The notes below the pieces were generated by a model. That model was given only the letters and a program-made list of their open reading frames with translations, did no database searches and was not told the DNA's origin. From the NCBI RefSeq assembly GCF_900182615.1, contig NZ_FXTE01000001.1:248001-312000 (forward strand): a DNA stretch of 64,000 bases, given 5' to 3'. Origin of the DNA: Ruegeria faecimaris (GTDB taxonomy: Bacteria; Pseudomonadota; Alphaproteobacteria; Rhodobacterales; Rhodobacteraceae). This document shows, in pieces, positions 1-8,732 of this stretch. Position 1 is the first letter of the stretch; every line of letters begins with the position of its first letter. The translations under genes and the position numbers were made by a program.

Positions 1-1
1 G

Positions 2-1684
2 CTTTCGCCGGCGATTGTGCGCGTCAAGGCCAAGGGCTCGGCAACGGCCGCCTTGTCTTTGATGGATCGTCCCCCTCTGCAGCTGATGACAAAGGCAAAT
101 TTGCCCGTGGATGTGGCCTCTGGCGATGTGGAACTGTCAGGCACCTTATCTCTGCCGATGAAGAAGGGGCTGAAGTTCGATGAAACCCAGTTTCACTTTA
201 CTGGTAAGATTGGTGATGTGCACAGTGCTCGCTTGGTCAAAGGTTTTGTCGTCAGCGCGCCTCAGTTGACTATTTCAGGTGACCAATCCGCTGTCGAAGT
301 CGGCGGCGACGGATATTTCGGCGACGTGCCCCTGCAGGCAACCTGGCGCCAGCCTATTGGGGGTCGAGAACCGAAACCCAGTGAACTGAAAGGGCAGATC
401 GAGATTTCGCCCCGGTTGGTGACCGAGCTGCGTGCCGGGTTACCAAAGGGTATGCTGACCGGAAAAGGCGTGGCCGACATAACCTTGGGCATCGGTGCTG
501 GCCGCCCCCCGAAACTGACGGCGACATCGAATCTGGAAGGCGTTGTGCTGTCCATCCCCGAGCTCGGGTGGCGCAAAGGCGCTGGTACCAAGGGGTCGAT
601 GGATGTCGAGGCAACGCTGGGCGATCAGATGCGCGTGGATACACTTCGGCTGGATGCGGGGGGGTTGCGAAGCCTGGCCTCCATTAATTTCAAAAATGGT
701 GCTTTCGATCGTGTTGAGTTCAGCTCATTCGAACTGGGGAACTGGCTTGCGGTTCCGGCGGAGCTGATATCACGGGGGTCAGCCTTGCCCGATATCAGGG
801 TTCTGGGGGGCGTGATGAATCTGGGGGGCGCGACCTTTGGATCCTCCGAAGGTGGTGGCGGTGGTTCCGGGCAGGGGCCCGAGCTGGATGTAGTGTTGGA
901 TCGCCTCCAGATTACAGAGACGATCGCCCTGACCGGGTTCAAAGGAAAATTTGCGACAACTAGCGGTGTCAGCGGCGCGTTCACGGCGAATGTAAACGGC
1001 GGTGCTGCTGTGCGCGGACAGGTGACCCCGCGCGGAGGGCGCAGTGCAGTCAATCTAATCTCTGGTGATGCAGGCGACGTTCTGAGATCGGCCAAAATGA
1101 TAACCCAGGCGCGCGGTGGCAAACTGGACCTGCAACTGGAACCGGTCGGCGGGGCCGGGAACTTCGATGTCATCATGAAGATCGTGAACACCCGAATTCA
1201 TGACGCCCCGGCCATGGCTGCCTTGCTGAACGCAATCAGCCTTGTTGGACTTGTGGATGAAATGGCTGGGCAAGGCATCTTTTTCTCGAGCATCGAAAGC
1301 CGAATGCGGATTACTCCGACCGAAATCAAGGTTCTCAGCGGCAGCGCCGTCGGTCCTTCGATGGGATTGTCCTTCGACGGGACAATCGACACGGTTAGCG
1401 AAATGCTGAACTTGCGTGGCGCGATTTCCCCAATCTATCTGGTGAATGCGATTGGAAGTGTCTTCACCAAAAAAGGTGAGGGTGTGATCGCGTTCAATTA
1501 TACTCTGACCGGCCCTTTGAAATCACCCTCTGTCTCGGTCAACCCTCTGTCAGGGCTTGCGCCATTGTTCTTGCGCAACCTTCTAAGGGAGCCCGCGCCG
1601 AAGGTTCAGGATGGGCCAAATGCACAGAAAGCCAAGCCGGATGAGCCCAAGCGCACCTTTGGATCGCCGCCAAAAGACAACTGA
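2..1684 (+). CDS. AsmA/YhdP-like envelope protein, C-terminal part (5' end outside window)
   Basis: The frame is open from the first bases of the window, so this is the C-terminal ~560 residues of a larger protein; the GTG at 17 is only the first possible start inside the window. The sequence is made of beta-rich, glycine- and aspartate-rich repeats typical of AsmA-like/DUF3971 proteins (the YhdP/TamB superfamily), which bridge the periplasm and are linked to phospholipid transport to the outer membrane. A glycine-rich linker (SSEGGGGGSG) lies about midway, and the tail after about residue 525 is proline/lysine-rich and probably disordered. It sits 44 bp upstream of queA on the same strand. 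Family assignment is by overall character; subfamily is uncertain. Confidence 0.7.
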   Translation, partial: LSPAIVRVKAKGSATAALSLMDRPPLQLMTKANLPVDVASGDVELSGTLSLPMKKGLKFDETQFHFTGKIGDVHSARLVKGFVVSAPQLTISGDQSAVEVGGDGYFGDVPLQATWRQPIGGREPKPSELKGQIEISPRLVTELRAGLPKGMLTGKGVADITLGIGAGRPPKLTATSNLEGVVLSIPELGWRKGAGTKGSMDVEATLGDQMRVDTLRLDAGGLRSLASINFKNGAFDRVEFSSFELGNWLAVPAELISRGSALPDIRVLGGVMNLGGATFGSSEGGGGGSGQGPELDVVLDRLQITETIALTGFKGKFATTSGVSGAFTANVNGGAAVRGQVTPRGGRSAVNLISGDAGDVLRSAKMITQARGGKLDLQLEPVGGAGNFDVIMKIVNTRIHDAPAMAALLNAISLVGLVDEMAGQGIFFSSIESRMRITPTEIKVLSGSAVGPSMGLSFDGTIDTVSEMLNLRGAISPIYLVNAIGSVFTKKGEGVIAFNYTLTGPLKSPSVSVNPLSGLAPLFLRNLLREPAPKVQDGPNAQKAKPDEPKRTFGSPPKDN

Positions 1685-1728
1685 ACAGGGATATAGCCGA
1701 ATCTGATACGACCCTGTAAGGCGCGCCC

Positions 1729-2775
1729 ATGAAACTCAGCGATTTCGATTTCCACTTGCCCGAAAATTTGATTGCCACTCGGCCTGCCAACCCGCGGTCC
1801 TCGGCGCGTTTGCTTGTGGCCGAGGGCGATGCAATCTCGGATGCGCACGTCTTTGACCTGCCAGACTGGCTGCGACCCGGTGACCGGCTGGTGTTGAATG
1901 ATACGCGGGTCATCCCAGCACGCCTCACCGGGCGGCGTCATCGCGACAGTGCGCAAGGGCCGGTTTCTGCGTCGATCGAAGCGACGTTGCTTGATCCGCA
2001 GGCAGACGGCACCTGGGCCGCGTTGATCAAACCGCTCAAGAAGGTCAAGACAGGTGAGGTTATCCGGTTTTCGGATCAACTGAGCGCTGAGTTGGATAGG
2101 GTGGCGGACGGGCAGGCCTTTCTGCGGTTTAACCTTACGGGGCAGGATTTCGATGCTGCGCTGGAACAGGCCGGCGCCATGCCGCTGCCGCCCTATATTG
2201 CCGCCAAGCGCCCTGCCGATGCGCAGGACAAGACGGATTACCAGACGATCTGGGCGCGCAACTCCGGGGCCGTGGCCGCGCCCACCGCGTCGCTGCATTT
2301 TGACGAAGCGCTGATGCAGGCGCTTACCGCGAGCGGCGTTTCTGTTTCCTACGTTACGCTTCATGTCGGTGCCGGAACGTTTCTGCCAGTCAAGGTCGAG
2401 GATGTGACGACCCATAAGATGCATGCAGAATGGGGCAGGGTCAGTGCGGAAGCCGTCAGTGAAATTCGTGAAACCAAAGCCATAGGTGGCCGTGTCATTC
2501 CGGTGGGCACAACCGCGCTGCGATTGATCGAAAGCGCCGCCCGCAGTGGGCAGATCGTACCCTGGGAGGGCGATACCGACATCTTCATCTATCCGGGCTT
2601 TCAGTTTTACGTCACGGATGCGCTGATCACCAATTTCCATCTGCCGAAATCCACGCTGCTGATGTTGGTTTCAGCTTTGATGGGGCAGGATCGGATGCAA
2701 GAGGTTTATGAGCACGCGATTGCGCAGAACTATCGGTTCTTTTCATATGGGGATGGGTCGCTTTTGATCCCTTGA
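1729..2775 (+). CDS. queA: S-adenosylmethionine:tRNA ribosyltransferase-isomerase QueA
   Basis: QueA transfers and isomerises the ribosyl part of SAM onto 7-aminomethyl-7-deazaguanine in tRNA, giving epoxyqueuosine at the wobble position of GUN anticodons. The 348-aa protein has the usual length. It begins with the typical [16 protein letters not shown] and contains the conserved stretches [25 protein letters not shown] and [17 protein letters not shown]. The start at 1729 fits the family N-terminus, although no strong Shine-Dalgarno sequence precedes it. The upstream neighbour is the AsmA-like gene and the downstream one the MFS gene after a 111-bp gap. No other queuosine gene lies in the window. 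Confidence 0.96.
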   Translation: MKLSDFDFHLPENLIATRPANPRSSARLLVAEGDAISDAHVFDLPDWLRPGDRLVLNDTRVIPARLTGRRHRDSAQGPVSASIEATLLDPQADGTWAALIKPLKKVKTGEVIRFSDQLSAELDRVADGQAFLRFNLTGQDFDAALEQAGAMPLPPYIAAKRPADAQDKTDYQTIWARNSGAVAAPTASLHFDEALMQALTASGVSVSYVTLHVGAGTFLPVKVEDVTTHKMHAEWGRVSAEAVSEIRETKAIGGRVIPVGTTALRLIESAARSGQIVPWEGDTDIFIYPGFQFYVTDALITNFHLPKSTLLMLVSALMGQDRMQEVYEHAIAQNYRFFSYGDGSLLIP

Positions 2776-2886
2776 GCGGCGTGTTGTCGGGATCGTTGCG
2801 TTTCGATGTCGTAGACAAGCTGGTTCAAAGCCGTTTTTGATATAAAAACGAATCTCTAGTTCAGGTTAGCAATCTCGGAGGCCTCT

Positions 2887-4161
2887 ATGCTTCAGGTCAT
2901 TACCAGCGCGTGGTCACTTCTTCTTGGCATGGGCCTGCTTATGATTGGCAATGGCCTACAGGGCACAATCCTGGGCGTTCGAGGCGAGATCGAAGGGTTT
3001 TCGACCCTTCAGATGTCTGTTGTGATGTCAGCTTATTTCGTAGGTTTCCTCGGAGGTTCTCGCCTTGCACCGGAGATGATCCGGCGGGTGGGGCATGTGC
3101 GGGTCTTTGCTGCGCTCGCTTCTTTTATTTCGGCCGTGATGATCATGTATCCGATGTTGACCGAGCCAGTCGCGTGGGCTTTGGGGCGTGTCGTGATCGG
3201 GTTTTGTTTCTCGGGAGTGTATGTCACCGCCGAAAGCTGGCTGAACAACGCGGCCAATAACGAGAACCGGGGCCAGGCGCTTTCGCTTTATATGATCGTA
3301 CAGATGACTGGGATCATCACCGCTCAGGGGCTTATGCTGGTTGGCGATCCTGCTGGTTACGAAACCTTTGTGATCGCATCCATTCTGGTTTCGGTTTCCT
3401 TTGCTCCGATTCTGCTGTCGATTTCACCGACACCGGCATTTGACACGACCAAGCCCATGACATTGCGTGAACTGATGGGGAAGTCGCCGTTGGGCTGCGT
3501 GGGCATGTTCCTGCTGGGCGGAGTGTTCTCGGCCCAGTTTGGTATGTCGGCGGTCTATGGCGCGCGCGCTGGGCTGACACTGGTTGAGATTTCGACCTTC
3601 GTGGCGGCTTTCTATGTCGGGGCAATACTGCTGCAATATCCGCTGGGTTGGTTCTCGGACCGGATGGATCGCCGGTTCCTGATCATGCTGGCGGGCATCA
3701 TTGGTGCTTGCGGGGCGGCCACTGCGATGATGTTCGGGTCGACTTCATTTCCGTTCCTTCTGGCCTCGGCCTTTGTGATTGGCGGCATGTCTAACCCGCT
3801 GTATTCGCTGCTGATTGCGCATACGAATGACTTTCTGGAGCATGAAGATATGGCGGCGGCCTCTGGCGGTCTGGTCTTCATCAATGGACTGGGCGCCATT
3901 GCTGGCCCGCTGATTACCGGTTGGTTGATGGGCGATGACGTGTTCGGACCGTCGGGCTTTTTCCTGATCATCTTGGCACTGCTTGCAGCCACTGCTGTCT
4001 ATGCGATGTATCGCATGACACAGCGTGCGGCGATTCCTGTGGACGAGACGGGCAAGATGTCTCCGCTTTACCCAACGGCCTCGCCGGTGGCGTTCGAATT
4101 GGCGCAAGAGGTGGCCATCGAAGCCGCCGAAGCCGATCAGGAAACGCAAGATGTAGCCTAG
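2887..4161 (+). CDS. MFS transporter, YcaD-like
   Basis: This is a 424-aa integral membrane protein with about 12 hydrophobic segments and an MFS-type loop (WFSDRMDRR, about residue 257) between the two six-helix halves. The start (LLMIGNGLQGTILGVRGEIEGFS) and the motif GRVVIGFCFSGVYVTAESWLN resemble the YcaD group of major facilitator proteins, whose substrate is unknown. A good ribosome-binding site (GGAGG) lies 5-6 bp before the ATG at 2887. The C-terminus is acidic and cytoplasmic (about 45 residues). It appears monocistronic, and the substrate cannot be inferred from its neighbours. Confidence 0.85.
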   Translation: MLQVITSAWSLLLGMGLLMIGNGLQGTILGVRGEIEGFSTLQMSVVMSAYFVGFLGGSRLAPEMIRRVGHVRVFAALASFISAVMIMYPMLTEPVAWALGRVVIGFCFSGVYVTAESWLNNAANNENRGQALSLYMIVQMTGIITAQGLMLVGDPAGYETFVIASILVSVSFAPILLSISPTPAFDTTKPMTLRELMGKSPLGCVGMFLLGGVFSAQFGMSAVYGARAGLTLVEISTFVAAFYVGAILLQYPLGWFSDRMDRRFLIMLAGIIGACGAATAMMFGSTSFPFLLASAFVIGGMSNPLYSLLIAHTNDFLEHEDMAAASGGLVFINGLGAIAGPLITGWLMGDDVFGPSGFFLIILALLAATAVYAMYRMTQRAAIPVDETGKMSPLYPTASPVAFELAQEVAIEAAEADQETQDVA

Positions 4162-4269
4162 GACACGAAATTATGTCGCAAGTGTTGCAAATTTTTACTG
4201 TCACAAATCTGTAAATCAGCCTTAAATGACGTTACGTCCCTGGGGAGGGCAAAACGACGGAGCAAGGCA

Positions 4270-4848
4270 ATGGTAGGGCCTGAAGAAGTATTGAGTTTTT
4301 GGCTGGATCAAGTGGGTCCAGATGGTTGGTATATTGAGGATGAAGCGCTAGACGCAGAGATCCGCGAAAAATTTCTTTCCACATGGGAAATTGCTAATGA
4401 GGGAAAGTTCTCTCTCTGGCTGACATACCCCAGCGGGGCACTGGCCTATATCATTCTGATGGACCAGTTTCCTAGAAATATGTTCCGCGGCAGTGGTAAG
4501 GCGTTCGCCACTGATAAGGCGGCCTTGTCGGCAGCGAAATGCGCCATCGACAAGGGCTGGGATCTGAAGATTGACGAACCCGCGCGGCAGTTCTTTTATC
4601 TTCCACTGATGCACTCGGAAAATCTGTGTGACCAAGAGCGTTGTGTACGCCTGATGTGCCAGAATATCGACGAATCCAAGTCAACCAACCTGCTGCATGC
4701 AAGGGCGCATAGGGAGGTGATCCGAAAGTTCGGCCGTTTCCCCTATCGTAACGAAGCATTGTCGCGCCCCATGACCGAACATGAGGCCGCCTATGTAAAC
4801 ATGGGCGGGTACGGATCCACCGTCCGAGAGCTTCAGGCCGCAGGTTAG
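4270..4848 (+). CDS. DUF924 family protein
   Basis: This 192-aa soluble protein starts with PEEVLSFWLDQVGPDGWY and carries LAYIILMDQFPRNMFRGSGKAFATD and FYLPLMHSENLCDQERCV, the hallmarks of the DUF924 family. Members are alpha-helical, TPR-like proteins of unproven function found widely in proteobacteria. Length is normal. The stop codon overlaps that of the convergent downstream gene by a few bases (TTA/TAG at 4845-4848), so both genes end in the same spot with no room for a separate terminator. Confidence 0.9.
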   Translation: MVGPEEVLSFWLDQVGPDGWYIEDEALDAEIREKFLSTWEIANEGKFSLWLTYPSGALAYIILMDQFPRNMFRGSGKAFATDKAALSAAKCAIDKGWDLKIDEPARQFFYLPLMHSENLCDQERCVRLMCQNIDESKSTNLLHARAHREVIRKFGRFPYRNEALSRPMTEHEAAYVNMGGYGSTVRELQAAG

Positions 4849-5279
4849 CCTTCGACCGAACAACCTTTGATTGTGATAATACGGTCGGCCACAGTGTCGG
4901 CCGTTTTTTCTATTGCGGTGCTGATAAAGGCGTCAGGCGTTTCGGCAACCGCAACGATACGAGACTGCGCCGCCTGCAGCGTATCTTCGATTTGGCTCAG
5001 GCGGTCGAGCGTTTGCGAGACCCGTTGGGCGGTGGCGGTGTCGGCAAGCCCGCCATTGACTTGTATAGTTGCGAGTTCAGTGCGAAGTGCTGCCAATTCA
5101 CTGCGCACGCCTTGAACCTCTTCGCGCAAAGGGGCGACGATCTGAACCTTCTGTGAAAAATCAGACATCAGGGACTGCGCTGTTGTGGTCAGCTTCCAGC
5201 CCAAAAACAAACACAAGGCCACCAGGATAAGCGTGGCGTTGATTAGGGCGAGGACCAGATCTTTCAGCGTTTTAGCCAT
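4845..5279 (-). CDS. Small membrane-anchored coiled-coil protein, unknown function
   Basis: This is a 144-aa protein with one N-terminal hydrophobic segment (about residues 8-30, LVLALINATLILVALCLFLGW). A long heptad-rich stretch follows (about 35-110, VREEL/ELAALRTELA-type), typical of a coiled coil in the periplasm or cytoplasm. I do not recognise a named family. The single cysteine near the C-terminus is not part of a visible motif. The gene is convergent with the DUF924 gene, overlapping its stop codon, and divergent from lpdA. The 214-bp space to lpdA holds a palindrome that could serve either gene. Confidence 0.75.
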   Translation of the reverse strand: MAKTLKDLVLALINATLILVALCLFLGWKLTTTAQSLMSDFSQKVQIVAPLREEVQGVRSELAALRTELATIQVNGGLADTATAQRVSQTLDRLSQIEDTLQAAQSRIVAVAETPDAFISTAIEKTADTVADRIITIKGCSVEG

Positions 5280-5442
5280 GTTATGCCTTTCGCGTAAATG
5301 GATTTAGAATGGAGCAACTGGGATACTTAGCTATCTTCTAGCGTTTTGAACGGGTGCGGTATAGGCTCGAACCTCTGCAATCCGTATGGGTTTACCCTGC
5401 GTAGCTTTTGTCGCGGGGACTAAGTGTTGAAGGGTGGCTGAT

Positions 5443-5464
5443 ATTAGTTTAATGGTAAACTAAT
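5443..5464. promoter_or_regulatory. AT-rich palindrome upstream of lpdA, candidate operator
   Basis: Perfect 9-bp arms ATTAGTTTA and TAAACTAAT are separated by ATGG, 30 bp before the lpdA start codon. The dyad symmetry and AT content fit a repressor operator better than a terminator, since no T-tract follows. The regulator is unknown: none is encoded beside it. Confidence 0.5.
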
Positions 5465-5493
5465 TTGGAAATGACCTGCTCCGAGAGGGAAAC

Positions 5494-6888
5494 ATGGCAG
5501 CACAATCTTTTGATCTGATCGTAATCGGCGCTGGTCCTGGCGGGTATGTCGCAGCCATTCGCGCAGCACAGCTTGGTTTGAAAACCGCCGTGGTCGAGCG
5601 CGAACATCTCGGGGGGATATGTCTTAACTGGGGCTGCATCCCAACAAAGGCGCTGCTGCGGTCTTCAGAAGTGTTTCACCTGATGGAGCGCGCAAAGGAT
5701 TTTGGGCTGAAGGCCGAGAAGATCGGATATGATCTGGATGCTGTGGTCAAGCGATCGCGCGGTGTCGCCGGGCAACTTTCGGGCGGTATCGGTCACCTGC
5801 TGAAAAAGAACAAAGTGACGGTTGTCATGGGCGAGGCGACGATCCCGGCCAAGGGCAAGGTCTCCGTCAAGACCGACAAGGGCAGCGAAGAGTTGACAGC
5901 CAAGAACATCGTTCTGGCAACCGGCGCGCGCGCCCGCGAGCTTCCCGGGCTGGAAGCGGATGGTGATCTGGTTTGGACTTACAAACACGCCCTGCAGCCG
6001 CCGCGGATGCCAAAGAAATTGCTGGTCATCGGGTCGGGTGCAATCGGGATCGAGTTCGCTAGCTTCTACAATACGCTCGGTGCAGATACGACGGTGGTTG
6101 AAGTCATGGACCGGGTTCTGCCCGTCGAGGATGCCGAGATCAGCGCCTTCGCCAAGAAAGCCTTTATCAAACAGGGCATGAAGATCATGGAAAAGGCGAT
6201 GGTCAAGCAGTTGGACCGCGCTAAGGGTAAAGTCACCGCGCATATCGAGGTGAAGGGAAAGGTTGAAAAGCACGACTTTGACACTGTGATTTCTGCCGTG
6301 GGCATCGTCGGCAATATCGAAAATCTGGGGCTTGAGGCTTTGGGTGTCAAAATCGACCGGACCCATGTTGTGACTGACGAATTCTGTCGCACCGGTGTCG
6401 ATGGCCTATACGCCATCGGTGACATTGCCGGAGCGCCATGGCTGGCGCATAAAGCAAGCCATGAGGGTGTCATGGTGGCCGATCTGATCGCCGGGAAACA
6501 TGCCCATCCGGTCAAACCCGAAAGCATCGCGGGCTGCACCTATTGCCATCCGCAAGTTGCGTCTGTCGGCTATTCCGAGGCAAAGGCGAAGGAGCTGGGC
6601 TATGACGTCAAAGTCGGCCGCTTTCCATTTATCGGCAACGGCAAGGCAATCGCACTAGGAGAGCCCGAAGGTCTGGTTAAAACCGTCTTTGATGCCAAAA
6701 CCGGAGAGCTGTTGGGCGCCCATATGATCGGTGCGGAAGTCACTGAATTGATTCAGGGATATGTGGTCGGGCGTCAGCTTGAAACCACCGAAGAGGATCT
6801 GATGAACACCGTGTTCCCGCATCCGACTTTGTCCGAGATGATGCATGAAAGCGTTTTGGACGCTTACGGGCGCGTGATCCATATGTAA
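5494..6888 (+). CDS. lpdA: Dihydrolipoyl dehydrogenase (E3)
   Basis: This flavoprotein reoxidises lipoamide in the 2-oxoacid dehydrogenase complexes or glycine cleavage system, passing electrons to NAD+. The 464-aa chain shows the FAD-binding GAGPGG (residues 12-17), the redox disulfide C43-x4-C48 within GGICLNWGCIPTK, the NAD-binding GSGAIGIEFASF, and the C-terminal catalytic HPT...E (H443, E448). The start at 5494 follows GAGAGGGAAAC. No E1 or E2 gene is adjacent, so which complex it serves cannot be told from here. A palindromic candidate operator lies 30 bp upstream, and a strong bidirectional hairpin structure follows the stop codon. Confidence 0.97.
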   Translation: MAAQSFDLIVIGAGPGGYVAAIRAAQLGLKTAVVEREHLGGICLNWGCIPTKALLRSSEVFHLMERAKDFGLKAEKIGYDLDAVVKRSRGVAGQLSGGIGHLLKKNKVTVVMGEATIPAKGKVSVKTDKGSEELTAKNIVLATGARARELPGLEADGDLVWTYKHALQPPRMPKKLLVIGSGAIGIEFASFYNTLGADTTVVEVMDRVLPVEDAEISAFAKKAFIKQGMKIMEKAMVKQLDRAKGKVTAHIEVKGKVEKHDFDTVISAVGIVGNIENLGLEALGVKIDRTHVVTDEFCRTGVDGLYAIGDIAGAPWLAHKASHEGVMVADLIAGKHAHPVKPESIAGCTYCHPQVASVGYSEAKAKELGYDVKVGRFPFIGNGKAIALGEPEGLVKTVFDAKTGELLGAHMIGAEVTELIQGYVVGRQLETTEEDLMNTVFPHPTLSEMMHESVLDAYGRVIHM

Positions 6889-6897
6889 CTCAGGGCA

Positions 6898-7016
6898 GGG
6901 GGCTCTGCCCCCGCCGCCCTTCGGGCGACTCCCCCGAGGTATTTTTGGCCAGATGAAGCAGGGGATCCAATCTTCATCTGGCTCTAAATACCTCGGAGCG
7001 CGAGGCAGAGCCTCGC
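6898..7016. repeat. Paired inverted composite repeats (hairpin + 25-bp core), bidirectional terminator
   Basis: Between convergent lpdA and the M20 gene lie two facing copies of a composite element. The left copy has hairpins GGGGGC-TCT-GCCCCC (6898-6912) and CGCCC-TTC-GGGCG (about 6915-6927), then the core from CCGAGGTATTTTTGG to CCAGATGAAG (6934-6958). The right copy is a reverse-complement core (6972-6996) followed by hairpin GCGAGGC-AGA-GCCTCGC (7000-7016). The two cores can pair with each other around a 13-nt loop. The same core recurs near 38.5, 45.9 and 55.3-55.5 kb. Confidence 0.85.
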
Positions 7017-7022
7017 CAAATG

Positions 7023-8408
7023 TTACTGGGTCAGCGCTTCGAGAATGCGCGCCCAGGACCGGATGCCTTTGTGAAAGCTTTTGACATCATATTTCTCATT
7101 CGGTGAGTGAATTGCGTCATCATCATTGGCAAAGCCCACAAGCATGGAATCCATGCCAAGTTCCGTGTCGAAGTAGCCAACGACAGGGATTGACCCGCCC
7201 ATTCCGGTAAAGACAGCCTCGCGCCCCCATTCATCGGACAATGCGCCTCGGGCGGCTTCGAATTCGGGGCGGTTGATATTCATGACGGATGCGGGCGAGC
7301 CTTCAAGATCGTTGTCCCACTGTACTTTCGCGTCGGGTGACAGGCTGTCTTCTACATGCTTGCGAATCTGGTCGCGCAAGGCGTCAGGGTTCATGTCACC
7401 CACCAGACGGCAGGTGATCTTGCAATGCGCCTGTGAGGGAATGACCGTCTTCGAACCGGCGCCGTTATAACCGCCCCAAAGCCCGTTTACCTCAAGCGTC
7501 GGGCGCGCCCATTGTTGTTGCAATGTCGAATACCCTTTTTCGCCATGTGGCTGAGAATACCCCACCGAGTTCAGATAATCCGCCTCATCGAACCCGCAGT
7601 TTTCCCATTGGCGCAACTGTTCGGGCGGGACCTCATGAACCCCGTCATAAAAGCCTTCGACAGCGACGCGACCAGTTTCGTCGTCATAGAACGAGGCAAC
7701 GATCTTGGACAGCTCTCGCAGCGGGTTTAGCCCCGGTCCGCCGTAATGGCCCGAGTGCAGGTCGATCCGCGGACCGATGATGGTGAATTCGTCCTTGAGC
7801 ATCCCGCGCAGCTGGGACGCGATTGATGGCACCCCACGCGACACCATCGAAGTGTCGCATACCAATGCCAGATCCGCTTTCAACTCGGCCACGTTTTCAC
7901 GCAGGAACGGGACCAACGACGGCGAACCGGATTCTTCTTCGCCTTCGAAGAAGAAGGTGATGCGGCAGGGCAGGGTGCCATGGACGGCCTTCCATGCGCG
8001 GCACGCTTCGACGAAGGTCATCAACTGTCCCTTATCGTCCGAAGAGCCCCGACCCCGGATAACTGGCCCATTTTCGGTTTCTTCAATGGCCGGATCGAAC
8101 GGATCCCGGTTCCACTGGTTCAGCGGGTCAACGGGTTGAACGTCATAATGGCCGTAGAACAGAACATGGGGCGCGCTGTTGTCCTCGCCTATGTGGCCCA
8201 CCACCATGGGGTGTCCGGTGGTCTCACGTTTTTCAGCCTGAATTCCTATGCTCTGCAGATCAGATACCAGCCAGTCAGCTGCCTGGTTGACCTGTTGGTC
8301 AAAGGCCGGATCGGTTGAAATTGACGGAATGCGGAGCAGTTCCATCAGGCGGTCGATTGAGGTTGGCAGATCGGCGTCGATGCGGTTCAGAACAGCGTCC
8401 AGCGACAT
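7023..8408 (-). CDS. M20 family metallopeptidase (dipeptidase type)
   Basis: This 461-aa zinc-dependent exopeptidase belongs to the ArgE/DapE/CPG2 clan. The metal ligands expected for the family can be read: the His in YGHYDVQP, the bridging Asp in SSDDKGQ, the catalytic Glu pair in EGEEESGSP, an Asp in LALVCDTS, and the distal His in AIHSPNEKY. The central part is the lid/dimerisation domain (DLHSGHYGG). Length fits the dipeptidase-like subgroup (M20_dipept). No signal peptide is present, so it should act on peptides in the cytoplasm. The gene is monocistronic and convergent with lpdA across the composite repeat. Confidence 0.92.
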   Translation of the reverse strand: MSLDAVLNRIDADLPTSIDRLMELLRIPSISTDPAFDQQVNQAADWLVSDLQSIGIQAEKRETTGHPMVVGHIGEDNSAPHVLFYGHYDVQPVDPLNQWNRDPFDPAIEETENGPVIRGRGSSDDKGQLMTFVEACRAWKAVHGTLPCRITFFFEGEEESGSPSLVPFLRENVAELKADLALVCDTSMVSRGVPSIASQLRGMLKDEFTIIGPRIDLHSGHYGGPGLNPLRELSKIVASFYDDETGRVAVEGFYDGVHEVPPEQLRQWENCGFDEADYLNSVGYSQPHGEKGYSTLQQQWARPTLEVNGLWGGYNGAGSKTVIPSQAHCKITCRLVGDMNPDALRDQIRKHVEDSLSPDAKVQWDNDLEGSPASVMNINRPEFEAARGALSDEWGREAVFTGMGGSIPVVGYFDTELGMDSMLVGFANDDDAIHSPNEKYDVKSFHKGIRSWARILEALTQ

Positions 8409-8593
8409 GAGAGGGCTCCTGCTTGATTTGGATTTTCCGGAACCCTATCAGCGCCACTTTTGCCGTCTAGCCCGCAAGGACAAGAATCTGGTATAATATC
8501 GGAAACCCGGATGAGATAATGTGCTGTGCCTGCGTCGTTTCCTCGCGTCCAGGGGGCGTAACTTTACTTGTCGGTCAGGGTCAGAGCGGATAT

Positions 8594-8607
8594 TTGATGC
8601 AAATCAA
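8594..8607. promoter_or_regulatory. FNR/FnrL box upstream of hemA
   Basis: The sequence TTGAT-GCAA-ATCAA is an exact match to the FNR-family consensus TTGAT-N4-ATCAA. It lies within the 324-bp gap between the M20 gene and hemA, about 130 bp before the hemA GTG. In Rhodobacter species, hemA and other tetrapyrrole genes are known targets of FnrL, the oxygen-sensing FNR homologue, so a role in raising haem synthesis at low oxygen is likely. The rest of the gap contains a TATAAT (8492-8497) without a clear -35 and no convincing gene. Confidence 0.85.
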
Positions 8608-8732
8608 ATAAGCTTTCACTGTGCTTGCGGTATCAAGCAGGCAGTGGGAAATGCTCTGGTGCAGATTCGTATCCTGCGCAGAAGAAGACGTTCGGTCGCC
8701 GTAATATCGGTCGGGCAACTAAGGAGAAACCG

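Noticed and set aside
1606-2640. 344-codon open frame antisense to queA
   Set aside because: queA is certain on the plus strand; the antisense translation is rich in Arg, His and Gln with no domain, as expected from GC-rich codon shadow.
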